A stretch of 64,000 bases of DNA, from positions 124,001 to 188,000 of the forward strand of contig NZ_JACJKN010000002.1 of assembly GCF_016900775.1 (NCBI RefSeq), written 5' to 3'. Under the pieces are notes generated by a model. That model was not told where the DNA came from, did not search any database, and saw only the letters and a program-made list of their open reading frames with translations. Positions 50,663 through 58,715 of this stretch are shown here, in pieces. Numbering within the stretch: the stretch's first letter is position 1; each line of letters opens with the position of its first letter. This stretch comes from Olsenella uli. Its GTDB lineage: Bacteria; Actinomycetota; Coriobacteriia; Coriobacteriales; Atopobiaceae. Both the position numbers and the translations under genes were made by a program.

Positions 50663-51427
50663 ATGGAGCAACTTCTGGGCATCGACGCGGGCGGCTGGCT
50701 GGACAAGAGCGTGACGCTCGTCATCGCGGTGGTCATTGCGGCACTGATCGAGCGCGTGGTGGTGCGGCTCATGCACAGGCTGCTCGACGCCTCGGAGCTG
50801 CCGAGCGCGTCGCTCTTCATCAACATCGCCCGCGCGCTCATCTGGGTGCTCGCGCTGCTCGGCGTTCTGAAGCCGGTCTTTGGCGTTGACCCGGCGGGCT
50901 TCGTGGCCGCCCTCGGCGTTGTCTCGCTTGCCGTCTCCCTCGGCATGCAGGACACGATTTCAAACATCATCGGCGGCATCAGCCTCATGGTGAGTAAGGC
51001 CGTCCAGCCCGGGGACTACATCACGGTGGGCGGCGTCACCGGCGAGGTGACCGACGTCACGTGGCGCAGCACCTCCGTGCTGATGCGCGGCGGCGCGGTG
51101 GAGGTCATCCCCAACTCGGTGCTCTCCAAGACGGCCCTCACGCGCATCACGCCCTGGACTGCGGGCTACTGCGGCGTGCCCATCGCCGTGGTGCCGGGGG
51201 CGGACCTCTCCGCCGTGGCGGACGAGTGCTGCCTGATCGCGGCGCGCGAGCTCGCGGACCTGCTCGACCCCGCCTTCGAGACGGACGTCATCTTCACGGC
51301 CTTCACCGCCTACGGCACGCAGGGCGAGGTCCGCCTGCACGTCAGGCCCGAGGTGGTCTTCTCCGCGGCGCAGGACCGCCTGGCCCGCGCGCTCTCCGGG
51401 CGGCCCTGGCTCGCGAGCGCGCTGTAG
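50663..51427 (+). CDS. MscS-family mechanosensitive channel
   Basis: A 254-aa small-conductance channel with two or three N-terminal spans, the Gly/Ala-rich pore helix VAALGVVSLAVSLGMQDTISNIIGGI, and the beta domain start VQPGDYITVGGVTGEVTDVTWRSTSV followed by VEVIPNSVLSKTALTRI. It releases osmolytes under hypo-osmotic stress. The ATG at 50663 follows GGGAGGGG; the preceding GTG would add one residue. Length is close to E. coli MscS (286 aa). Confidence 0.92.
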   Translation: MEQLLGIDAGGWLDKSVTLVIAVVIAALIERVVVRLMHRLLDASELPSASLFINIARALIWVLALLGVLKPVFGVDPAGFVAALGVVSLAVSLGMQDTISNIIGGISLMVSKAVQPGDYITVGGVTGEVTDVTWRSTSVLMRGGAVEVIPNSVLSKTALTRITPWTAGYCGVPIAVVPGADLSAVADECCLIAARELADLLDPAFETDVIFTAFTAYGTQGEVRLHVRPEVVFSAAQDRLARALSGRPWLASAL

Positions 51428-51452
51428 GGCGCCCCGGCGCTGCCCGGACGGA

Positions 51453-51560
51453 GCGTCGCCAATCCCCCGCGGACCGGTTGTGCGGGGGATTGGCGACGGT
51501 TCTTCTCGCCAAAGCGTCGCCTTGCCCCCGCGGAGTGGCCGTGCGGAGGTGAGGCGACGC
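51453..51560. repeat. 108-bp double-hairpin element, copy B
   Basis: First hairpin GCGTCGCCAATCCCCCGC with its complement GCGGGGGATTGGCGAC; spacer GGTTCTTCTCGCCAAA, which contains an exact dodecamer copy (51499-51510); second hairpin GCGTCGCCTTGCCCCCGC with an imperfect partner ending GGCGACGC. It fills the space between the MscS gene and the anti-sigma gene together with two further dodecamer-like sequences (51580-51591 and 51593-51604). Confidence 0.85.
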
Positions 51561-51608
51561 TTCCGGCCCGCGCAGGGCGGGCGAGAAAAACGGGCGAGAA
51601 GAACCTCC

Positions 51609-52805
51609 CTACGCCCCCGTCACGTCCTCGATCTGGAAGATCGGTGCGGAGAGGCGCGGGTCCGCGGCTATCTCCTCCTCCGTGGGGGTGGGGTAGCGGT
51701 GCCAGGGGAGCTCCTCCTCGAGGCACTGGGAGAAGTCGTCATCCAGGGCGAGCAGCGCGTCAAAGCGCTCGGAGAGCACCTGCTCGCAGCCGTCCACGAA
51801 CGAGATGCGGTAGCGGCGCGTCTGCGTGCTGCCGTCAGAGAACGTGGCCGTGGCCTCGAGCCGGGCCTCGCCGAGCGCGTCCGCGGCGCAGACGAACCCG
51901 CTCACGTAGAGCGAGCGCTGCCATTCCTCGAAGGACTCCTGCGTCGCCGCGTGCGCGTGGAAGCTCTCGAGGTAGGCCTCGCGCGCGGCCTGGATCTGGG
52001 GCTGCAGCGCGTCGTACTCCGCCCACGCCTCCTCGGTGAGGCGCTCCACGCGCTCGATGTGCTCCTCGTCCGTCTCGCCCTCCTGCCAGGCGTACTCGCT
52101 CGTGTCGCTCCACGGCCGTGACTCCAGGTCCAGCCACGCCCCGAGCAGCTGGATGGTCTCGTCGCTTGCCCAGAAGGCGTCGCGGTTGTTGACTGTGAGG
52201 TAGGGTACGTTGCCGTTGACGTCGAGGCACGGAGGGGCGTCCGATGCCGCCGGGTCGATGGTCACCGTCTCGGGAATCTCTCCCGGGGGCATCTCGTCGC
52301 CATAGTCGTCCGGTGCCTCCGTGTAGAGCGAGATGACGGCGTGCTCGGTCATCGGCTCGTGGATGGAGGGGCGGTCGGTCGTTGCCATGGGGCTGTCCGT
52401 CACTCGGTACGTGACCGACTCCACGCTGCCGCCGGTGACGCTGAGGTTGAGGGAGAGCCTGATGTAGCTTCCGTACGTGCCGTCGCAGGGCATGAGCCCG
52501 TCGGACCCTGCGCTCACGGCCACGGCGTCGCCCCCCTCCGCGGCCCGGGCGATGACAAGCCCGAAGGCGTTGCCGCCGGAGTCAGGGCCTAGGAGGACGG
52601 GCAGCCCCAGGGCGAGCCCGGCCGCGACGGCGCAGCCCGCCGCCCCCACGAGCGCCACGCGCCGCGTGACGAGGGCTCGCGGCGCGGCCTCCTCCTCCCG
52701 GAGTGCCTTCACGCGCGCGATCACGGCGTCGTCGAGCTCCTCGCTGTGCCGGACGCCCTCGTAGAGGCGGTGCAGGTGCTTCTCAGCAGGGTTCTTCTCG
52801 CTCAT
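51609..52805 (-). CDS. Putative membrane anti-sigma factor
   Basis: A 398-aa protein with a short cytosolic N-terminus (MSEKNPAEKHLHRLYEGVRHSEELDDAV...), one membrane span (VALVGAAGCAVAAGLALGLPVLL, about residues 50-72) and a large, acidic extracytoplasmic domain without a family I recognise. The start at 52805 overlaps the stop of an ECF sigma factor gene (ATGA). This coupling and topology suit an anti-sigma factor that senses an envelope signal. No zinc-binding HxxxCxxC (ZAS) motif is visible in the N-terminus, so the class is uncertain. Confidence 0.65.
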   Translation of the reverse strand: MSEKNPAEKHLHRLYEGVRHSEELDDAVIARVKALREEEAAPRALVTRRVALVGAAGCAVAAGLALGLPVLLGPDSGGNAFGLVIARAAEGGDAVAVSAGSDGLMPCDGTYGSYIRLSLNLSVTGGSVESVTYRVTDSPMATTDRPSIHEPMTEHAVISLYTEAPDDYGDEMPPGEIPETVTIDPAASDAPPCLDVNGNVPYLTVNNRDAFWASDETIQLLGAWLDLESRPWSDTSEYAWQEGETDEEHIERVERLTEEAWAEYDALQPQIQAAREAYLESFHAHAATQESFEEWQRSLYVSGFVCAADALGEARLEATATFSDGSTQTRRYRISFVDGCEQVLSERFDALLALDDDFSQCLEEELPWHRYPTPTEEEIAADPRLSAPIFQIEDVTGA

Positions 52806-53308
52806 GACGTACCTCCCAGGTAGAATCGCAGCTTCTGCGTGGCGCGCGAGAGGCGCGTGCGCACGGCCGACTCGGAGATGCCGCACGCCGCGGCGATGGC
52901 GTCTGCGGGCATCTGCTCCACGTAGCGCAGGTGGATGACGGCGCGGTAGCGCTCGGGCAGGCGCTGGACGGCCGCCCAGAGCTCGGCGGGGGTCCAGGGG
53001 TCCTCGTCCTTCTCGGCGTCCGCCACCTCCAGGCCGAGCGCGTCGAAGGACTGCGCGTGCCGGCGCCACCACGAGCGCGCGAGGTCCCGGCAGCGGTTGA
53101 GCGTCGTGCGCAGCAGCCACGCCCGCAGGTGCCCCTCGTCGCCAAAGGCGGTGTCACAGCAGGCAAGCGCCACAAAGACGTCCTGGTAGACGTCCTCGGC
53201 GTCCGCGCGCGACCCGGTCTGCGCAATCGCCAGGCGCAGCACGCTCGCACCGTGCGCGCGCATCGCCTGCCGCAGGAAGGCGTCGTCTCTCACCACCCTC
53301 GGGGTCAT
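52802..53308 (-). CDS. ECF-type RNA polymerase sigma factor
   Basis: A 168-aa group 4 sigma factor. Region 2 is visible as DAEDVYQDVFVALACCDTAF with HLRAWLLRTTLNRCRDLARSW, and region 4 as LPERYRAVIHLRYVEQMPADAIAAACGISESAVRTRLSRATQKLR. The ATG at 53308 follows AAAGGAG. Its stop overlaps the anti-sigma gene. Its regulon is unknown; an autoregulated promoter would lie in 53309-53400, where I see no clear ECF AAC/CGT motif. Confidence 0.9.
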   Translation of the reverse strand: MTPRVVRDDAFLRQAMRAHGASVLRLAIAQTGSRADAEDVYQDVFVALACCDTAFGDEGHLRAWLLRTTLNRCRDLARSWWRRHAQSFDALGLEVADAEKDEDPWTPAELWAAVQRLPERYRAVIHLRYVEQMPADAIAAACGISESAVRTRLSRATQKLRFYLGGTS

Positions 53309-53416
53309 CGCGTCTCCTTTCGCTCGGGGGCTCTGCCTATAACACGGGGCAGGACTCAGTTTGTCCCAGACAATCTTGCGGGAGCGGTGACGGGCGGCCC
53401 GCCGTTCTCGGGCGGA

Positions 53417-53524
53417 GCGTCGCCAATCCCCCGCGGGCCGGCCGTGCGGGGGATTGGCGACGGTTCTTCTCGCCAAAGCGTCGCCTCGCCCCCGCACATC
53501 GGCTCCGCGGGGGCTTGGCGACGC
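53417..53524. repeat. 108-bp double-hairpin element, copy C
   Basis: First hairpin GCGTCGCCAATCCCCCGC paired with GCGGGGGATTGGCGAC; spacer GGTTCTTCTCGCCAAA with an exact dodecamer copy (53463-53474); second hairpin GCGTCGCCTCGCCCCCGC with GCGGGGGCTTGGCGACGC. It is nearly identical to copy B, 1.9 kb away. Another dodecamer copy in the opposite orientation follows at 53565-53576. Together they fill the 300-nt spacer 53309-53608 between the sigma factor gene and luxS. Confidence 0.88.
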
Positions 53525-53608
53525 TTTCGCGTCGCGGGTCTGAGCCCCAGACGGCTACACTGGTGGCGAGAAGAACTGCCGAGAAGAGCCTCGACCCCAG
53601 GGAGTCCC

Positions 53609-54097
53609 ATGGAGAAGATCGCCAGCTTCACCGTCAACCACCTCACGCTCGAGCCGGGCGTCTACGTGAGTCGCGTGGATGCCGATCCCGCCACCGGCGC
53701 CGTGGTCACCACGTTTGACCTGCGCCTCACCGCGCCCAACCGCGAGCCCGTGATGGACACGGCGGCCGTCCACGCCATCGAGCACCTGGGCGCCACCTAC
53801 CTGCGCAACAGCCCCGCCTGGCGTGACCGCGTGGTCTACTTTGGCCCGATGGGCTGCCGCACGGGCTTCTACCTCATCCTCTTTGGCGAGCACACCTCCG
53901 CCGAGGTGGCGCCGCTCGTGCGGGAGACCTTTGAGTTCATCCGTGACTTTACGGGCGAGATCCCCGGCGCGCGCCCGGAGGAGTGCGGCAACTGGCATGA
54001 CGCCGACCTCGCGCAGGCCCGCTGGTGGGCGCGCCGCTACCTGGAGAACACGTTGGAGAACATCGACGAGGCGCATCTCGCCTATCCGCAGGAGTAG
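53609..54097 (+). CDS. luxS: S-ribosylhomocysteine lyase, AI-2 synthase
   Basis: A 162-aa metalloenzyme that cleaves S-ribosylhomocysteine to homocysteine and DPD, the precursor of autoinducer-2. The metal site HAIEH (His55, Glu58, His59), the catalytic Cys83 in GPMGCRTGFYLI and the late PEECGN (third metal ligand region) are intact. The ATG at 53609 follows GGGAG. It is 9 nt from mtnN, which makes its substrate; together they form the activated-methyl cycle branch that emits AI-2. LuxS is not common in Actinobacteria. Confidence 0.96.
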   Translation: MEKIASFTVNHLTLEPGVYVSRVDADPATGAVVTTFDLRLTAPNREPVMDTAAVHAIEHLGATYLRNSPAWRDRVVYFGPMGCRTGFYLILFGEHTSAEVAPLVRETFEFIRDFTGEIPGARPEECGNWHDADLAQARWWARRYLENTLENIDEAHLAYPQE

Positions 54098-54106
54098 GGG
54101 GACATA

Positions 54107-54808
54107 ATGAAGATTGGAATCATCGGCGCGATGGACGTCGAGGTGGAGCACCTCAAGGCGGAGCTCGCGGACGCGCGCTCGGAGCGCGTGGCCGGCACGG
54201 ACTTCTGCGCGGGGCGCCTGGGCGAGAAGGGCGTGGTGGTGGTCAAGTGCGGCATCGGCAAGGTGAACGCCGGCATCTGCGCGCAGGTCCTGGCCGATCA
54301 CTTTGGCTGCACGCACCTCATCAACACGGGCGTGGCGGGCTCGCTCGACGCCGCGCGCCTCGACATCGGCGACCTCGTGGTCTCCACGGACTGCGTGCAG
54401 CACGACTTTTCCGTGGGCGCGCTCGGCTACGCGCCCGGCCTCGTCCCCGGCCGCGAGCGTCCCGAGTACGTGGCCGACCCGGCGCTGCGCGACGCCGCGC
54501 TCGGGGCGGCCGCCGCGGTGGCGCCCGAGGTGCGCGCCCTGCCCGGCCGCGTGGCCTCCGGCGACCAGTTCATCTCCGCGGAGGAGGACCGCCGCCGCAT
54601 CGTGGACACCTTCGGGGCGCTCTGCTGCGAGATGGAGGGTGCGGCCATCGCCCAGGCGGCCGAGGCCAACGGGGTTCCCTTCGTCGTGGTGCGCGCCATC
54701 TCCGACAAGCCCGGCACCGAGGGCCAGGCCATGGACTACGCCACCTTCGAGCGCGCCTCCGCGGAGCGCTGCGCCAGAATCGTCGAGCACATGGTGGCCG
54801 CGCTGTAG
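54107..54808 (+). CDS. mtnN: 5'-methylthioadenosine/S-adenosylhomocysteine nucleosidase
   Basis: A 233-aa nucleosidase (Pfs). It starts MKIGIIGAMDVEVEHLK, with the catalytic acid region; NTGVAGSLD and CCEMEGAAIAQAA are the ribose-binding elements (Met-Glu), and the catalytic Asp lies in VRAISDKPG. It removes adenine from SAH and MTA; S-ribosylhomocysteine then goes to LuxS. It is co-transcribed with luxS. Confidence 0.95.
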   Translation: MKIGIIGAMDVEVEHLKAELADARSERVAGTDFCAGRLGEKGVVVVKCGIGKVNAGICAQVLADHFGCTHLINTGVAGSLDAARLDIGDLVVSTDCVQHDFSVGALGYAPGLVPGRERPEYVADPALRDAALGAAAAVAPEVRALPGRVASGDQFISAEEDRRRIVDTFGALCCEMEGAAIAQAAEANGVPFVVVRAISDKPGTEGQAMDYATFERASAERCARIVEHMVAAL

Positions 54809-54831
54809 ACGCGCGCGGCACGCGTAAACGG

Positions 54832-54970
54832 GGATTTCCGCACATCCTGGTTTACGCATGCACAAGATGAAATCTTCGGATACGTAGCCTGAGATTTCGC
54901 GTCCAAAATGAACAAAATCCCGGCTTACGCGTCCTTCTCGGCACGCGTAAGCCGGGATGTGCGGAAATCC
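54832..54970. repeat. Nested inverted repeats after mtnN
   Basis: Outer arms 54832-54857 and 54945-54970 (starting GGATTTCCGCACATCC) pair at 24 of 26 positions. Inside, 54918-54932 and 54943-54957 (TCCCGGCTTACGCGT) form a perfect 15-bp hairpin whose loop is CCTTCTCGGC, a near dodecamer copy. A direct repeat GTGCCAAAT follows near 54992. It lies in the 233-nt gap between convergent genes mtnN and degV. Confidence 0.8.
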
Positions 54971-55041
54971 ATGCTTGCGCATGGTGGCAGTGTGCCAAAT
55001 GTGCCAAATAGACCTGACGTCAGTGGCGCGGTGGCGCGCGC

Positions 55042-55908
55042 CTAGATTCCCTGGACCGCCATGCCCACGAGGGTGGGGCCGGTGTGGACGAGCAGGTCGG
55101 CGGAGATGCCGCAGCTCATAAGCTCCACGATCTCCGCCACGGCGCCCACGTGCTCGCGGACGCGCGCCACGAGCTCGTCTCTCAGCGCGGGGTCGTACGT
55201 GCACACGGCCACGCGCACGCGGCCCCACTGCCGCGCGTTCTCCACGACGAGCCTGACCTGCGCGTCGAGCGCGCGCTGCCAGCCGCGCGCCTTCTTGGCG
55301 ATGACGTACTTGCCCTCGCGCTCGTCGCACATCAGGACGGGCTTGATGTTGAGGACGGACCCCACGCGGTAGACGGCCTCGCTGATGCGGCCGCCCTTGC
55401 GCAGGAAGTCGAGCTTCTGGACGGAGAAGTACACGCGCGTGCGCTCGGAGAGCGCGCCCAGCACGCTGCCGATCCTGTCGAGCGGCATGCCGGCCTCCAC
55501 CTGGCGCACGGCCTCCATGACCACGAGGCCCGCCGCGATGCCGATGCTCTTGGTGTCCACCACCACGATGGGGAAGTCCTCCATCTGGCGCGCGACCATG
55601 TTCATGGTCTCGTTGGTGGCGGAGAGCCCCGAGGAGATGGTCACCACGACGGCGCCCGCGTAGCCGTCGCGCCGCGCCTGCTCGAAGGTGTCGCGGATCT
55701 TCATGGGCGAGGGGAGCGAGGTCGAGGGGATCTCCTCGGCAAAGCGGCGGACCACGTCCTCCGTGGTGATGTCGACGCCGTTCTCGTAGCTCGAGCCGTC
55801 CGAGTAGTTGATGCGCAGGGGCACCACGCGCACGTCGTGGGCCGCGCAGAAGTCCGCCGGCGTGTCGGTCCCGGAGTCGGTGATGACGGCAATGCGCTGC
55901 TCGTTCAT
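55042..55908 (-). CDS. DegV-family fatty-acid-binding protein
   Basis: A 288-aa DegV/FakB-type protein that presents fatty acids to the kinase FakA. ITDSGTDTPADF, the TSLPSP segment, SSGLSATNETMNMV and the late HTGPTLVGMAVQG carry the conserved serines, threonine and His-Thr-Gly of the fatty-acid site. FakA is not in the window. The gene is divergent from the DUF1836 gene across 122 nt of AT-rich DNA; DegV and DUF1836 genes are often adjacent in Firmicutes and Coriobacteriia. Confidence 0.92.
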   Translation of the reverse strand: MNEQRIAVITDSGTDTPADFCAAHDVRVVPLRINYSDGSSYENGVDITTEDVVRRFAEEIPSTSLPSPMKIRDTFEQARRDGYAGAVVVTISSGLSATNETMNMVARQMEDFPIVVVDTKSIGIAAGLVVMEAVRQVEAGMPLDRIGSVLGALSERTRVYFSVQKLDFLRKGGRISEAVYRVGSVLNIKPVLMCDEREGKYVIAKKARGWQRALDAQVRLVVENARQWGRVRVAVCTYDPALRDELVARVREHVGAVAEIVELMSCGISADLLVHTGPTLVGMAVQGI

Positions 55909-56030
55909 GGTTTCTCCCCCTGCTGCGTGACGAGGCTCCCGCCGGTCGGTATGATGCTAGCTAGACTATATCCCTTTCATATGGTTTTGAATACTAGATT
56001 ACCTGTTTACGAGAAAAACAAAGGAGGGCC

Positions 56031-56627
56031 ATGGGCGAGAAGAACCGTGAGCTCCGTCCCGTGCAGGCGAGCGAGGAGGACCTCGAGGCGCTCGCGGAGC
56101 GGATGCGCTCCGTGCACATCGCGCGCATCCGCGAGATGCCGCGCATCGAGCTCTACCTCGACCAGCTGCTCACGCTCGTCTCGCAGGAGCTCGAGTTCAT
56201 GCAGGTGCCGGGGGAGACCCTCGTCACGGGCTCGATGGTAAACAACTACGTCAAGCAGGGCGTGATCCCCGCGCCGCGCAAGAAGCGCTACACCCGCCGG
56301 CACGTGGCGTCGCTGCTCTTTGTCTGCGCTCTCAAGCGCGTGTTCTCCATCGCGCAGGTAAGCCGGCTCGCGGCCCTCATCTGGTCCTCCGAGCTCGACC
56401 TCGAGGCGCTCTACGACAGCTCGTGCGCGGCGCTCGAGGCGGCGCTCGCGCGACGCTTCTCGCCCGAGGGCGAGGACGCCCGCCGGGAGCCCGCGCTCGT
56501 CCTTCTCGACGCGGACGGCAGCCCTGCGGAGGCGGGGCTCGCATGGCTGCTCCAGGCGGCCATGGACGCGCTCGCGGACAAGGTGGCCGTGGAGCAGGTG
56601 CTCCTTATCGGCGAGCGGGGGGCGTGA
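56031..56627 (+). CDS. DUF1836 domain protein (putative MerR-like regulator)
   Basis: A 198-aa protein of the DUF1836 family: MPRIELYLDQLLTLVSQELEF, then SMVNNYVKQGVIPAPRKKRYTRRHVASLLFVCALKRVFSI, which has a MerR-like helix-turn-helix look. The ATG at 56031 follows AAAGGAGG and is overlapped by an exact dodecamer copy (56034-56045, encoding GEKN). It is divergent from degV, and may regulate it through the AT-rich dyad TATATCCCTTTCATAT in the shared spacer. Regulation is inference from fold and position. Confidence 0.8.
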   Translation: MGEKNRELRPVQASEEDLEALAERMRSVHIARIREMPRIELYLDQLLTLVSQELEFMQVPGETLVTGSMVNNYVKQGVIPAPRKKRYTRRHVASLLFVCALKRVFSIAQVSRLAALIWSSELDLEALYDSSCAALEAALARRFSPEGEDARREPALVLLDADGSPAEAGLAWLLQAAMDALADKVAVEQVLLIGERGA

Positions 56628-56630
56628 GGT

Positions 56631-58034
56631 ATGGCCAGGAGCATCTACGGCGAGCCTGCCGTCGTGCGCCGCCTTGAGCGGCGCGGCGCGCTCGCGGCGG
56701 TGACCGGCAGCGGCACCGTGGCCGCGGGCGTCATGGTGGCCGCGGCCCTCCTCGCGCTCGTGATCGCCAACACCCCGCTCTACGAGGGCGTCGAGTGGCT
56801 GCTTGCGCTGCCGCTCGAGGTGGGGGTGGGGCCGCTCGAGGTCTCGCTCACCGTCGAGGCCTTCGTGAACGACTTCCTCATGGCGGTCTTCTTCCTGCTC
56901 GTGGGCATCGAGCTCAAGTACGAGACCACGGTGGGGCAGCTGCGCCGTCCGCGCCAGGCCGTCCTGCCCATGCTCGCGGCGGCAGGCGGCGTCACCGCGC
57001 CCGCCCTCATCTACCTCGCCGTCAACGCCGGCCAGCCCACCGCGGGCGGCTGGGCGGTCCCCATCGCCACCGACATCGCCTTCGCGCTCGGCGTGGTGTC
57101 GCTCCTCGGCGACCGCATCTCCCCCGAGGCCAAGGTCTTCTTCCAGACGCTCGCCATCGCCGACGACATCCTCGCCATCGTGGTCATCGCGCTCTTCTAC
57201 GGGCAGGTGCCGGACCTCGCGTGGTGCGCCGCCTCGCTCGCGGCCGCCCTGGGCCTCGTGGCGCTCAACCGGGCGCGGGTCTACTCCGCGGCGCCGTACG
57301 TGGCCGTGGGCCTCGTGCTCTGGGCGTGCATGTTCAACTCGGGCATCCACGCCACGCTCGCCGGGGTCATCCTCGCCTTCGCGCTGCCGAGCCGCTCGGA
57401 CGTGCGCCTGCCCGAGCTCTCGGAGTGGCTCTCGCGCCGCGCGCACGACCTCGACGACGCCTATGACGACGAGCACCACGTCCTCGGCCAGCATGACTTC
57501 ACCGAGGGCGCCTGGCGCGTGGAGCGCGTCATGCACCACGTGACGCCGCCCCTGCAGCGCATGGAGCGCTACGTGTCCGTCTTCGTGAACTTCCTCGTGC
57601 TGCCGCTCTTCGCCTTCGTGAACGCGGAGCTGCACCTCGTGGGGGAGAACTTCGGCGCCATCCTCTCCAACCCGGCCGCGCTCGGCACCTACCTCGGCGC
57701 CGTCGTCGGCAAGCCCGTGGGCATCATCCTCGTGACCGCGCTGCTCGTGCGCCTCGGCTTCGCGCGGCTGCCGCGCGGGATGGGCTGGGGCCAGGTCGTG
57801 GCCGTGGGGATCCTCGGCGGGGTGGGCTTCACCATGTCCATCCTCATCTCCGGCCTGGCCTTCGCGGACCCGGCCGACGCCGTGGCCGCGAAGTGCGCCA
57901 TCCTGCTGGGCTCGGTGACCTCGGCCCTTCTCGGCTACGCCTTCGTGCGGCTGGCCGTGCGCCCCCGCGGCGGTGGGAAAGGGCGGGAGTCTCGCCCTCG
58001 CGGCGCAATCCGTCCGGGGCAAGGGGTATCCTAG
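56631..58034 (+). CDS. nhaA: Na+/H+ antiporter NhaA
   Basis: A 467-aa antiporter with about 12 spans. AFVNDFLMAVFFLLVGIELKYE, the TM4 block PIATDIAFALGVVSLLG and the ion-binding pair in IADDILAIVVIALFY (two adjacent Asp) are the NhaA hallmarks, as is GVGFTMSILISGLAF in TM11. A hydrophilic loop of about 70 residues in the middle (RRAHDLDDAYDDEHHVLGQHDF...) is longer than in E. coli NhaA but common in Gram-positive forms. It begins 3 nt after the DUF1836 stop. It exports Na+ in exchange for H+. Confidence 0.95.
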   Translation: MARSIYGEPAVVRRLERRGALAAVTGSGTVAAGVMVAAALLALVIANTPLYEGVEWLLALPLEVGVGPLEVSLTVEAFVNDFLMAVFFLLVGIELKYETTVGQLRRPRQAVLPMLAAAGGVTAPALIYLAVNAGQPTAGGWAVPIATDIAFALGVVSLLGDRISPEAKVFFQTLAIADDILAIVVIALFYGQVPDLAWCAASLAAALGLVALNRARVYSAAPYVAVGLVLWACMFNSGIHATLAGVILAFALPSRSDVRLPELSEWLSRRAHDLDDAYDDEHHVLGQHDFTEGAWRVERVMHHVTPPLQRMERYVSVFVNFLVLPLFAFVNAELHLVGENFGAILSNPAALGTYLGAVVGKPVGIILVTALLVRLGFARLPRGMGWGQVVAVGILGGVGFTMSILISGLAFADPADAVAAKCAILLGSVTSALLGYAFVRLAVRPRGGGKGRESRPRGAIRPGQGVS

Positions 58035-58071
58035 GGGACATGCGCACGCTCGCACCCGTTAGGAGTCTCGC

Positions 58072-58710
58072 ATGAACGGTTTCAAGCGCCTCTGCATGGT
58101 CGTCTTCACGTTGGCCGACCTCTTCGTCCTGGCCGCCCTCGCGCTCACGTGGTACGGCCCGTGGACGACCGAGGCGTCGGCGCTGCTCACCCTGGAGCCC
58201 TATTCCATCGCCGTCCTGACGTGCCTTTCCGTGAGCGCCTTCGGGCTCGTGGTCCTTCTCGCCCGCGCGCTCGTGGTCCGCAAGGTCCGCACGATCGAGG
58301 TGGCCTCCGTCGACGGCGGCGTCATCTCCGTCACGCGCGACGCCATCGCGGCCCAGGCCTCCCACATCGTGGAGGCCGACGGCACGTGCTCGGCCGCGCG
58401 CGTCATCGTTGACGCCAAGGCGCGCGGCCACGTGCGTGTCCACGTGCGCGTGCTCCCGCACGAGAGCGTGGACGTGGTGGCCAAGGGCGCGGAGCTGCAC
58501 GAGGACCTCCTGCACGGCCTCGCCAAGGTCTGCGGGGACAAGGTCGAGGACGTGAGCCTCGAGTTCGTGGAGCCCGAGTCGGTCACGGTGTCTTTGGCGG
58601 AGGTCGCCGAGGCGCCCGCCGATGACGCCCAGCCGCTGCCCGAGCCCGATTCCACGAGCGAGATCACGGTGTCGATGGGCGCCGCGCGCGAGTCCGAGAG
58701 GGAGGCGTAG
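58072..58710 (+). CDS. AmaP-like alkaline-shock membrane anchor protein
   Basis: A 212-aa protein with two N-terminal spans (VVFTLADLFVLAALALTW and IAVLTCLSVSAFGLVVLLARALV) and a soluble Asp23-like alpha/beta part (VISVTRDAIAAQASHIVEAD...). This is the layout of AmaP, which anchors Asp23 at the membrane in Staphylococcus. It is followed 5 nt later by a DUF2273 gene and then an Asp23 gene, the standard cluster. It ends with an acidic tail. It probably has a role in envelope stress. Confidence 0.87.
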   Translation: MNGFKRLCMVVFTLADLFVLAALALTWYGPWTTEASALLTLEPYSIAVLTCLSVSAFGLVVLLARALVVRKVRTIEVASVDGGVISVTRDAIAAQASHIVEADGTCSAARVIVDAKARGHVRVHVRVLPHESVDVVAKGAELHEDLLHGLAKVCGDKVEDVSLEFVEPESVTVSLAEVAEAPADDAQPLPEPDSTSEITVSMGAARESEREA

Positions 58711-58715
58711 GAGCC

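Noticed and set aside
51580-51604. Part of a phase-variable tandem repeat (GGGCGAGAAAAAC GGGCGAGAAGAAC)
   Set aside because: Only two units of unequal sequence, and not in a gene; better explained as two neighbouring dodecamer copies.
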